This document shows positions 40,424 to 51,399 of a stretch of 64,000 nt of DNA, one piece after another. The translations under genes were made by a program, and so were the position numbers. The DNA lies in the NCBI GenBank assembly GCA_949130485.1, contig OX422191.1, forward strand, positions 4,465,754 to 4,529,753, in the 5' to 3' direction. Numbering within the stretch: the first letter of the stretch is position 1; the number at the start of each line of letters is the position of its first letter. The notes under the pieces are model-generated. The model searched no databases. It saw nothing but the letters and a program-made list of their open reading frames with translations, and was not told where the DNA came from. The DNA is from Agelas oroides. Taxonomy: Eukaryota > Porifera > Demospongiae > Agelasida > Agelasidae.

Positions 40424-41080
40424 TTGTCTTACTGTAGGTAGTGTCCTAACCACCAATGTATCTCAAATCAGTCTGTGCCAGCTTTTGCTCAGAGCTACTC
40501 TCAAAGTCAGGCTAGACTCATGTTTGTCACTACTCTTGGAATGGACAACTTTGACTGCACCAAAATGAATGCACATTTCAAAAAATTCACAGCTTGTCTA
40601 CGGGAGGGGCTCATTCACGAGTGCCAAGCATTACTAGCCCCATCTCTCCCCCTTATGTCGCTAAACAACTCATGGCTCTGTTCCACACACCAATGAACCA
40701 CTGTTCAGCTTTCTTGTCTACTGCCAGCGTAGTACCAGGCAACGATATTTTGCGCATTCTAGTTAAAGCCCAGGCAAGCACTCGAAGCACCGGGCCACGG
40801 TCACCTACTAGGCTTGGCAAATGATCGCAAGACCTGGGCCTACCCATGCAATGAGTACAGTCTTGGCCACTGTGGCCTTTCTGCTGCTTCTAGACACAAG
40901 CTTGCTTTCACAAGCAGGCATTACGCACTACTCACAGCTACTGACACTACAGCATTCTACTAAACACCTTCTTTTTTTTTTTTTAAGTTGATCTAAGCTT
41001 ATCTTCAAAGTTCCGACCACCACATGAGGGGTTCCGCCAGGCCACATGTTAACTAACTTAATACATACCAGAATTGATTA

Positions 41081-42430
41081 TAAAATGTGAACACCAGTAC
41101 TTACAAAAAAAATAACATCCTCGTACTCAAGGCCTTCTAATCATGCGTTAGTTTCTTGCAGTATACATGACAACAACTTTAGTAGCTAAGGACTGAGGCT
41201 AATACAAATTGGCTAGATACAAAAAATGACTACATACAACACAACAGCATTGGGTTCTTGCATGTAAGCATCATATGTTATGACTTGTGCCCAGACTACT
41301 TTTCACCGAGTGGGAGAATAGTCTGGTAAACTGCCTATACAATTTTGGTTTGAAATCACAGTGACGTCACATCAACTGGATTGTGAATTAAAAAATGCTC
41401 TAGCAAGCAGCAAACTCTGAAACAGCCTACTTGAAAAAGATAGAATAGCCTAGTCTATACGCGGCAGCCCAATCAATGTCCAGTTTGTTAGTAGATCATT
41501 GGCACACAATGTGGAATGCAATCTTCGATGAAGTCAAGCGTTAAATTAGAAAAGAACAATGCACCTACATTTTGGCACACTTGAACAACAAAAATGGAAT
41601 AGGCAGTTGACAAGACCTATTTTTCTGACAGGTGTGAAAAATGCAGTCTGGGAACGAGACTACTTCACGTCAGAAAATACGACAGGCAGATCTTGAATGA
41701 AGCTTCTGCACTTCCGCAAAGAAAAATATAGAAAGAGTTCCCTATCAACTCCTGGACACTTGTAATAGCAGGAGTAAGAAATACCTGCTGGCTTTGGATA
41801 AATACATAATGGTAATACCCACCCACCCACATTGTGTGCAGGTAAAAGACCTGATGAGAAACTAAAAATCAATGAATTGGGGCCTTATGATGAAGGGGAG
41901 AAGGGGGTCACAAGTTAACATCACAGTGATGCTAGTTTGAAAACTACAGTTTGTACCGTAGGTGCTTCCTTAGAAGGGCCTAATGCTAATAATCAAGTTT
42001 ATGCTTCTGTCTGCATTTTACTTTCATTTGCTCTTACTACTTTTAAAACCACTTATGTGATGTGATGAGGACACACTTTAGCACAAAGGCACACCCAGTC
42101 ACACTCTATTGGTGCTATCCTTTCTTTCTTGCCACACTCACAATCTACCAAAGGAGGTTTGGAGAGCAGACAAAAGTGGCCACATATGGTAAGAAGTCTC
42201 TCATGTACGATTCAGGAGCAAATCACTGTCCCCATCCCAGTATATCCAATAAACTACCCTCAGCTACCCTCTCTCATTTATACGTAAAGTGAATCTATAA
42301 AGCTGTCTCACCTGTCGAGGAGAACACGCAGCTCCTGCCTTTTGCAAGTGCAGCAACAAGTGTCCAACACATTTGCCTTTTTGTCCTGCAGGCCTATCTT
42401 GTGATCTGCATGGGATTGGGTGAAAAGAAA
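41081..42430. other. No gene recognised
   Basis: Short open frames only. One palindrome arm (AGTCTGGGAACGAGACTAC) is at about 41646-41664. Confidence 0.4.
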
Positions 42431-42435
42431 GCCTC

Positions 42436-42880
42436 CCGTAAAAAAAAGTCATTCATTCACCGATAACCAATTGCGCAGCTGCTCCTGTGGTGGCTGCTCC
42501 TGTGGTGACTGCTCCTGTGGTGGCTGCTGCAGTGGTTGCTGCTCCTGTGGTGACTGCTCCTGTGGTGACTGCTCCTGTGGTGGCTGCTCCTGTGGTGGCT
42601 GCTCCTGTGGTGGCTTCTCCTGTGGTAGCTAGCTGGTTGGGTATAGCTGTGGTGCTGCAGTAGTGGTTGCTCCTGTGGTGGCCACTTAATACATAGCTGC
42701 TTGGCTTGAATGTTTATGCTATCATATAATTTGAGCAACAAAAAATTTCTTCACCAAGTATGTCCCATATTCTTTTTAGTATATAGTTTGCAATGCCTGT
42801 TGTTCATCAATTTCTTATTTGTGAAATAAACGATTCATATTTCACTAGTCATGGCTAAAAGTGAAGTAATTACCTTTAGC
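42436..42880 (-). pseudogene. Decayed copy of the seven-pass gene tail with PPQEQ minisatellite
   Basis: On the minus strand, about 42880-42800 resembles the ATGAGTAGTGCAATACGAGA segment of the gene at 43.2-46.3 kb. Then 'LYDSINIQAKQL' corresponds to 'LYDNMTIRAKLV'. From 42632 down to 42478 about ten 15-bp units (CCACAGGAGCAGCCA) encode a PPQEQ repeat, the same motif as the intact gene's tail but expanded. Frameshifts and gaps separate the parts, so it is a tandem-duplicated pseudogene fragment. Confidence 0.6.
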
Positions 42881-43183
42881 ATTTGTAGTTTAACTGTCAT
42901 GTTGTGTATTTAGTGACAAACCCAATCTATCTGCAAACTCGGTATTACGGTATAACTGCAAACAACTCTGTCAGATGAATATAGTGTTACTAAAATTAGA
43001 CAATATACATTTTAGACTTACGTTTACCTACATTGATCACTGTGGACCAGACACCATGTTCTTCTTATACAAACACAGTGCAACATTTGTGTTCGGCATA
43101 ATAAAGTAAGAGCTAATACGAACGAAGTGCAGCATGTAAGGCTATAGCTTTCTATGATCAGTACACACTTGGTATTATGTGCT

Positions 43184-46100
43184 TCAGCATTGTGTTTCTT
43201 TATAGACTTGTTGATCTGATGGCTCCAGTGGCTGCTGTTGCAGCTGTATCATTTCCTGTGGTGGCTGCCCATGCGGTGGCTGCTGTGGTGGCTGCTCCTG
43301 AGGTGGCTGCTCCTGTGGTGACTGCTCCTGAGGTGGCTGCTGCTGGTTTACTAACTTGGCTCGAATGGTCATATTATCATACAATTCATGTAGAAGGCGG
43401 GTAAGTTTTTTTTCTTCATCAAGGGTGTCCCAGTTTCGTTTATCACGAAGATCACAGTTTTCATCTTTCTTCTTCAGTAAAAAATCTCGTATTGCACTAC
43501 TCATGGCTGAAAGTGAGGGTGTATCTTGTATACCGAAGACAATTTTGTATGCAAGCAGTGAAACAAGAAGTGCACTGGCAACTTGTAGGATTGAGAATAA
43601 ACGTGAAGGTAAATTCTCGACAGATTGGTTAATGGGAAGAAAGACATAGAACGTTGTTATCAGTATCTGGTAACAAATCGTGACAAAGAAAACTAAAAAA
43701 ACCATCATCATTGCTTTGTAGTTGAAAAGTGCAACCACTTCATTGTCAGTTGGTTGAATTGGAGATTGTGGATCATCTATTTGAAGAGTAATAGGTTGGT
43801 CACTTTTAGTAGTTTGGTCATCTCGGTGAACTGGAATACGCCGGTCAACTCCTTCATATGTTTTTTTTTAGCAGTGAGAGATGCACATAGTAGAATATTC
43901 CATAGTAGATTCCAATGCCAGTGGCATAGAAAGCATCTGTTATTGCAGCAACAAGTAAGTAATGGGCATGCGAAGCAAGGCAAATTAGGGGAACAACCCC
44001 AGCCAAAGTGAGAAGTTGGAACACAAATTCCATTTGTTCCATTTGTTCACGCTGTGTGTTTAGGCAAGAATATTTCTGTTTTTGAACACAACACACCATG
44101 ACTGTGACTATTGTTGTTAAAGCAACTCCATCCCAGAATAATGTTAGTCCTGGGTAGTGAAATAGAAGTGCATTGAAACTTGCAGTGTAGTAATCCGGTG
44201 CTGCGTTTCGAAAGATCAAAGCAACTATATCAAGTATCATCACAAACTCTGTGAAAACTAAACTTATGACAGCATGAGCAGTAACGGTTCCCCAGCTGCT
44301 GGAGCAGTCGACGTGTTTCTGAATGTATCTCTTACTTGAATAGTAGGAACTACAGCCATACACCACAAGAAGGAGAATGGTGAGGAAAGGGAATAACATC
44401 TGGAAACAGTACAGTAAATCTGGATGTCTTGTGTTGAAAAACGTCATGTCTGTATACAATTGATTGAGAGTGTCCATGTTGAAAGCATCGGCTTGGTAAG
44501 TGCTGTCTATATCAGGATTAGTTGTGAGCTTAGCTGCATACAGTTTCAGCTGAAAAATAGAAGAAAATAACATGATCATTAGAGGTCTTTACATGTGTTA
44601 AGTACATACCTGTCATTTCAAATTTTCTGCTGATGTAGCAGTTTATTAGGCGTTAAATCCATATTCATTTATTTGCACACAAAGCTACTGTATGAGCTGG
44701 AAACCGCATGAAATATGGCATGTGCTTATATATCACTGTAAAAACACTTGGTTGGTTCGACCACATATTTAGGTTGTCTCAGTTTGCATTAGTGTGATAG
44801 TACTGTTTTCCAAGAAATGCTACTAAATACATAGGCGTACGAAGGAAATTGGAAGTGTGGAGGCCATGCTGTGCCACTTGAAGTGCAGTGGAATACATTC
44901 AGAATGATTTTGCCGCTTAAGCTGCTTGAGCTAACTTATATGAATATTAAATTTACATGCTAAAAAGCATAGTGGCCAAAGCTGCTATGGCTGCTACGGT
45001 TCCTACGACACTGAAATAAAGTCCATTGAGGAGCTTCTTCTTTAGTCACTTTTCTTCAAGAAGACCTATATGGCTACATTCCTGGCATTTATACTGTAAA
45101 CATGCAACCAAGGAACTCTTCCAGGACCACACATGAAAGATCAAGGAAACATCAAAAATGCTGATTTTTAGCCTTCTGAAAGGAAAAACTAATACAGTTT
45201 GATTCAAGTTGGAGCTTGAACTTTATATGATGTGTCATGTACACAACAGGTATAAAACTGAGATGACTATATGGTTGAAGCAAGCTGAATGCTTTTACAG
45301 TGATACTCTTGTAAGCCACATTAAAGGAGTGTGGTCTGCAAGACTAGTGATTATTGCACTATTGCATGGCATGGGTGATGGGGACATGTTTGTCACTACT
45401 TCTCTAAAATTGCAGATTAATCTTTTAAGATCAGAGTTATATTCTGCAAAACAAGTTTGTTGTTTTAACCACAGGGTGGTTACTGTGGTTGCAGACACAC
45501 TGAAAAAAACAGTGGTTATGAGAAGTTTAATTTGGTATTGAAGACTGAATTGTATAAGGCAACCCAAGGGCAGCTTCCCAGTTCATCTTACAACCACGAT
45601 ACACTGAAACCCCCATAACATCCTTGATACCCTCATCAGGTTACATGAAAGTTCCTTACTGCAACTTTGAAGTGGATTTCCTTCACAGATGTTCTGAGGG
45701 TTTTCAGTGTATTGTGGTTGTAAGATGAGCTGGGCAGCTGCCTATTGAATTTCCTTATGCAAATAGTCTTTCATACCAAACATAACCACTGTCTCTTCAG
45801 CTTGTCTGCAACCATGCATGGTGACCATGCACTGTGAGGTTAAAACAACCAACTTGTTTTTGTAGCGTATATAGTTTTCATGTTCCTCACCATTTGAGTT
45901 ACTTCTGTCATAAATTCATTAGAGGCAGTTTCACACTCTAATGGCAGAGTAATGTTTAGTTCGCTGCTTCGCCAACTTGGATTTCCAAAGAACAGTGACG
46001 TAAACTGGAACACTTCTATTGGCTGTAAGAAGTAGAATATTCCCGCACTCCAGAACCAGAGCTTGGTTGTATTAGTGTCAATGTAGTGATATGTCACTCT

Positions 46101-46301
46101 AACAAACACAGGATCTGCTACCTCAAGAGGGTAAAATACCCTACGCAGTTGGTATTTGTTGTCACTTGTGTTCAAAAGGTAGGATTCAAGCGTTTGGTAG
46201 CACTGATGACAGCTTTCACCTTCCGCCTTGCAATCTGCTGCCACTCTATACTGGAGGCATGCCAGCACAACCATCACTATACACCAGGATTGTGATGCCA
46301 T
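43184..46301 (-). CDS. Seven-pass membrane protein with Cys-rich ectodomain and Pro/Gln tail
   Basis: Exon 1 is 45891-46301: the ATG at 46301, a signal peptide (WCIVMVVLACLQYRVAA), then an ectodomain with CKAEGESCHQC, N-glycosylation sequons and aromatic patches, ending 'EFMTEVTQM' at donor CAAATG|gtgagg. Exon 2 is 43184-44549 after acceptor TTTTTCAG, in phase ('LKLYAAKLTT'). Hydropathy by eye gives about seven membrane spans (for example 'FLTILLLVVYG', 'GVALTTIVTVMVCCV', 'LVAAITDAFYATGIGIYYGI', 'MMVFLVFFVTICYQIL'). The cytoplasmic tail has repeated PPQEQ and ends in QVYKETQC. The frame breaks once, at an A9 run (plus 43861-43869): one A fewer restores one frame through the rest. That is an indel in sequence or assembly, or a real lesion. 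No named family is recognised; the architecture resembles sponge orphan receptors. Total is about 591 residues if joined. Confidence 0.65.
44580..45835. other. Intron of the seven-pass gene
   Basis: It contains an ATCACTGTAAAAACAC MITE end near 44730. A short inverted repeat in which CACAACCACGATACACTGAAA (about 45591) pairs with CAGTGTATTGTGGTTGTAAG (about 45705) spans about 45560-45740. No further exon is seen. Confidence 0.4.
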
Positions 46302-46727
46302 TGTATTACTACAGAAGAGGACCAGAAGATGTGAATATGTGTATCACAATTAGTTCATTCCTAGAGTAACTTCTTTAAATGTTTAATGTCTTTAGCATTG
46401 AAAATATTCCAATACTTGTAATAAAAATTGCTCACATAAGAGTAGGGTGCACATATTGAATTTGGGTTGGTATAGCATCAGTAGATCACATATTGAAAAA
46501 AAAAAAAATATGCAAAGAGATGCAGGAATGGCATGCCAAGAAATATGCAAATAAGGTTCAATAATAATTATAGTAAGAAAACCGCATCCTACATCATTCC
46601 CCCCCCCCCCTCGCTTCTCCACTCCCATGGCCTCTCTCAGGACCTCCATTATGAAAATAGCCCTCTCACTTAAGGTTCCGTCTCCCTTCCTATAAAACAG
46701 AGCACTTAAAAGTGTCCCGCAGTAAGG

Positions 46728-46876
46728 CGGAAAGCGGCCGCAATAGAGTTGAAAGCGCAGCCTCAGTAGAGCGGAAAGAGGCCCGCCGCGGTAAAGCGGA
46801 AAGCAACCGCAATAGAGTGGAAAGCGCGACCTCAGTACAGCGGAAAGCGCGGCCGCAGTAAAGCGGAAAGCGGCCG
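46728..46876. repeat. GC-rich minisatellite, AAAGCGGAAAGCGGCCGCA units
   Basis: Six or seven imperfect units of about 21 bp, markedly richer in GC than the surroundings. Confidence 0.8.
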
Positions 46877-46944
46877 AACAGTGGCAGTTTATTGATGCTT
46901 AATTCACTCATAAATGTATGTTTAGGCAGAGATTTGGGCATGAG

Positions 46945-49935
46945 TACCTACCTATAGTATTCGCAACATGAACGCCTTTCAGTAGTACATTTGCAGTGTG
47001 CAAAACAAATGCTTATAGTTGATTCGAAGTCTTGAAATGGATGCTCATCGTTGTGGAACTTAAACTAACAGTACTATAGGGCTCCCGTTGCATGAGTAAT
47101 CAAGGAATAATATCACATCATAAGAGTGAGAACGTGGAATAAGAATGTTCTCTTGAAATAAAGCTTCCAGCTTTAGCAGATGCTTCATGCAGTCACCACG
47201 AATTATCATCATAAATGCTATTAATGAGTAAGTCATGCATGCACAGCCTGCAATGCACTTTGTGTGCAATATAGCTCCCACAGCACTTGGTGAAAACAGC
47301 TAGTCATGCATGGTTCGTAATCAGTACATGAGGAGTTGCATCATGATTTTGCCTTGAGTCTTCATCGACTTCTATAATTCAATGTCTCTAGCAATGTTAT
47401 ATTCCATTTAGTACTCTTAGTCTACCAAGGTCAATGCACTTTGCGGCTTTAATTGGTTAATTTACGCTACAAATACCTGGCTATAATGTGTACATTCACA
47501 AATATAATTACAATAATGACATAGTTACACGAAAAATGATTTACTCCAATTCTCTAACATGCAAATACTGACCTTTCCAGACTGTGTTGAAAAAATCAGG
47601 CGTGGTACATCAGAAACTCAAAGTAGCAAATATCGTCATGTTCCAAAATAATGCGAGGCAAAAATGAATGCGATTTCGAAGTTTTGAAGTACACGCAGTA
47701 AATTGATGATAATATTCACAGCAATATCCGGTCACGCCCTTGGAAATATCCTTCCGCACTTTTCGCGGAATTGAAAAACGTGTTATATAATAATAGATTT
47801 TTACAGTCAAGCAAAGGATAAAGCACGCAAGAGTTTTGCTGAAAATATAAAACATGCAGTGGCAAACAAAAGAAAATGGTACTGGGATATGTTCGGACAC
47901 AAGGCACTGTCCCTCGGAGTAGCAAGAGTAATACCCCATCACTACTAGTACTGCGTAAGGTTGCTTTCATTTCTGGGAAATGATGTCTGTGAGCCGTTTG
48001 TAGAAGGTGGAAGCCTCCCTTCCCAGTTCTCTAGGGGATGCAAAATTAACCAGAGGTGTTCTCTTAATCTAGATTTGAGCTTTTTTTTTCTTTTTTTTTT
48101 TTTTTTTTCGTTGGCTGGTACAGTCAAATCAGTTGTTGTTCTGATGTGGGGAGCACGTGGTTGGACATTGTTTCCTCCTCGTGTAATTTGATTATGCAGC
48201 CAAGCAGTTCTGTGGTAAACTCGCCTGTGAAGATCTGTCTCATAGTAGAACCCACTGCAGTGTGTGCCACACATTACTAGGTTTGAGCATGGAGGAAACA
48301 ATCATCATTTTCAAAAACTCTGAGGAGTTTTGATGATGTGCCATGCACATAAGAGGCATGCAACTAAATGGATAATTAATTATAGTTGAAGAAACCCAAA
48401 TCAGTTACTATATCACACTCTTTCTACATTTACTTTAATAGTGTCATCTCATGCAAGTGTGGCAGTGTTACTCAGTCTGGTAGTTTACTTGAACATCAGT
48501 GTTGGAAAATGGGTAGTTACCTAGCCCATAAATAAGACTCCAATTAACTTAGCTACAATATTTCCGAGAGAATATGGTGAGGTGACCTCCCTATACATGT
48601 AGCTGCAGGAACATCTTTTATTTGTCAAAGAACATCTTAGTAAGGTACATACAAAGGCAAGACAACTGGTTTTATAGAGATATACTTACAACTGTGTTGT
48701 TTAATACTAAAGATATAGCGATTGGAGTTTACAGACCTTAAGAGGGGAAGCAATTGTGTTATGCATGGTTTACTAGAGCAATTTTCACAAGTCTTAAGCA
48801 TACTCATATATACAGAAAGACAGCTATATGTGATATGTATAACACACTTAGCTGACTTTAAGTGTTTTAATATGTGTGCATTACACAACTGAGAGCGTTA
48901 TTGCATCATCCGAGTGCACACACATTAAAACACGCAAAGCCAGTTAAGTGTGTTATAAATGTTTTATTTCTGGTCAAAAGTGCATTATCTGTTTATTGCA
49001 CACTTAAGTGAACATTAAGTGATTTAATGCATAGTTTTCGACGCATCTGATTGGTCAGAAGTCTTGTGACCAGAAATAATTCATGACTTTTGCCCATGGT
49101 GCCAGGCATCAAAGCACCCACTTGTCCTCCTCCAATGAAGTAATAGCCGATCCCCCTACCAGTCAGAAGCAGACTGGATAACCTGAATCTCAAATGTATA
49201 TGGCACCATTTTGTAACCCTTCCAGAACTCTGACACAGGTGGAGCGTCTTGTTCAGTGGAGGTAATATTACATTGTTTGAACAGCTTCATGTCTTTGGCC
49301 CCGCTTGAAACAAATTGTCATAGTGGTCGCCCTCAAAACATTCCCCCCAACCAGAAAAGTTGGTCTCCCTGGACCATCCATAGCACTGCAAGTAGTTACC
49401 CCCTCCCATCCACTAAGTATACTGTAGCTGGTTCCCCCGAAGTTGCTAACCACAATGTTCACTACAGAGTAGCTAAACTATGAAGCAGATGAAGTGTGGA
49501 AGAAATGACAATCAAGTCTACACATAACCTCATACATACCTAGTCTCAATTAATGCTACACTAAGTCTCCCTAGGACTTATATAAGCTTGGCACTACCAG
49601 TGTACTATGATAGCTACTTCTGGATTTGTTCCTGGACCTCTTTTGAGTCTGAGATTCGATCTGGAGGATTGGAAATGGGGCTTTATCATTCTTATCTCTG
49701 AATGTGATGTAAGTTACGGTACTGTACAGTAATGTTAACCTATAATTTATACAGATCCAGTGTAGCTACATGTATAATTTTGTAAAACTATGCACCTTAA
49801 CAATTATAAAATTTTGAAAGTGCTCTCCTTCCTAGCCTGTGTAACCTCTATAGATACAGAAGTGCAAACTGAAATATGAACCAAGTTTCATAAATGCTAC
49901 ATGCTCTATCATCTCTACACCACTGACTTCAGGCA
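46945..49935. other. No gene recognised
   Basis: Only short open frames. A T-rich tract (about 48081-48109) is present. Around 48880-49030 the words TTAAGTGTGTTATAAATG and TAAAACAC recur in both orientations, hinting at an old hairpin element. Confidence 0.35.
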
Positions 49936-49939
49936 TCCT

Positions 49940-50345
49940 ACAAACACAGTATGAACACTCCAACTTTGAACTCAACATGCATTGAGAATGGTTTCATATC
50001 TCCTTCCTGCAGACACTTCAGCAGATGTTGCCTCATTCTGTCTTCAGCAAACAGAAAGAGTCCAGCTGTTCTTCATGCTTGTATAACAAAGGCAACTGCA
50101 AATAGGCCACAGTTGTAGCCACCATTTCGCACATCTGTGCATCCATTTGTCTCAGCTTGATTTCCTTGTGCAACCAGGCTTGCATTCTGACACTTTACAA
50201 TGCATGAATGTAAGGTGGGTATATACCATCATACATAGAAATGCCTGGGTGTGTCGCACCAGCACTACTAACTGTCAGCTAATGTCCGTGACCATTAATT
50301 TGCACAAACTGATCTAACTGCACTTTCACTGAGATGTCATCTTCC
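49940..50345 (-). pseudogene. Ulp1-like (C48) cysteine protease domain remnant
   Basis: In minus-strand frames from 50345 downward there are 'ISMYDGIYP', then 'NGGYNCGLFAVAFVIQA', then 'MRQHLLKCLQEGDMKPF'. The Q/N-x-x-x-x-C-G-L-F-A-x-A pattern is the catalytic-Cys block of Ulp1/SENP-type proteases. The trailing 'MRxHLLKCxxxGxMxPF' follows it in the mobile-element versions I know from sponges and cnidarians. Stops (for example just after VIQA) and frameshifts separate the pieces. This is an old element or gene copy. Confidence 0.55.
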
Positions 50346-51399
50346 AGTACAACACCACAGAAACCTGCAACTGTAGAAATGATTTGAAGGAATAGCAACA
50401 ATTACTGCACCTGGATTCTAACCTTCTCCCACACAATTAGCTTTATGTGTGAACTCACAGCTCATCTGTACACAGGAAACAGCTGAGTCCATTTTATGTT
50501 GCCTAGCTAGTATCTGGTATCCATGCCAACTGATGCAATACAGTTAAGCACACATGCAGAACATGGCCCAAATCTCCCTCTAGTTTACTTATGCTCTTTC
50601 TACTTATATACTTGAGCTGAACCTAGCTGACCATTTAACTGATACCACCATTGTGACTGAAATCATTTTGAACAAAAACTGCTAGAACTGCCAAAAAAGC
50701 TTGTGTAGTTTGGTTGAGTGCCTTTTTAAACCTACTGACTGACTGAGTGACAGAAGTTCTGAACCAATATGCAATTGTTCTAGCCTCGCCTGGGAATGAG
50801 ACTATCACACATATACAGACATACTGAAACATCCCTGTTGTTTGTCATCTCATGATGTATTGGTTACAGATGAGGAAGCATCAGATCATCAGAAGCACTC
50901 AAACGTACATCACCATGTTTACACCGCAATTTTTTTTGACCTCAGAGTCAGCTGATAGGTATAGTGCAGACTGGCGCATTAATTTGAGGGCCTGGCTGTC
51001 AGAGTGTGTATACTTGGAAGTCAAATACTCGTTTAGTGTCTAATTGCATGAAGTCTATTAGAAGGTAATTTTATTTTTGAGAAGATGCACTCTAGCTAAT
51101 ACTTACTGTTTCATATGTGCATGAGGTCAGTATGCATAGTTATGGAAGTGAATGATGACTCATACAATGAAGAATCTTCATCCAAGTACAAGACTACGAG
51201 TGAAACAGGCCACACCCAAATACATGTGTAGATACTAACTTAGCACTCAGCTCAGTCCATAAAGTTTGCATGCAATAAGTTTCATTCTAAAAAGGGTGGC
51301 ATGGGGATGGGTTTACAGACAAAACAAGGCGAATAGTCACAACTGCAAAACCTAAATCCTATTGTACTATAATTGTAGACACTGAGCATACAAGACTAG

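Larger units (their letters stand above)
38585..41080. repeat. Inverted repeat pair B, arms of about 640 bp
   Basis: About 38585-39233 and 40430-41080 are reverse complements at high identity, both including GATGTGGCCTGGCGGAACCC and a poly-A/poly-T tract. The arms hold mirrored open frames with a shared product (PPYVAKQLMALFHTPMNHCS), interrupted by stops and frameshifts. This may be the remnant of a transposon ORF, but I recognise no domain. With pair A it suggests two opposed copies of one element, the right copy having lost its ends. Confidence 0.75.

Noticed and set aside
42420-42632. Cys/Gly/Ser-rich CSCGGCSCGDCS protein (metallothionein-like or antifreeze-like)
   Set aside because: It is the reverse-strand reading of the 15-bp PPQEQ minisatellite, which is explained by the neighbouring gene tail.
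43184-46301. Class A GPCR assignment
   Set aside because: There are about seven spans, but I see no DRY, NPxxY or other rhodopsin-family motif; kept as an orphan multi-pass protein.
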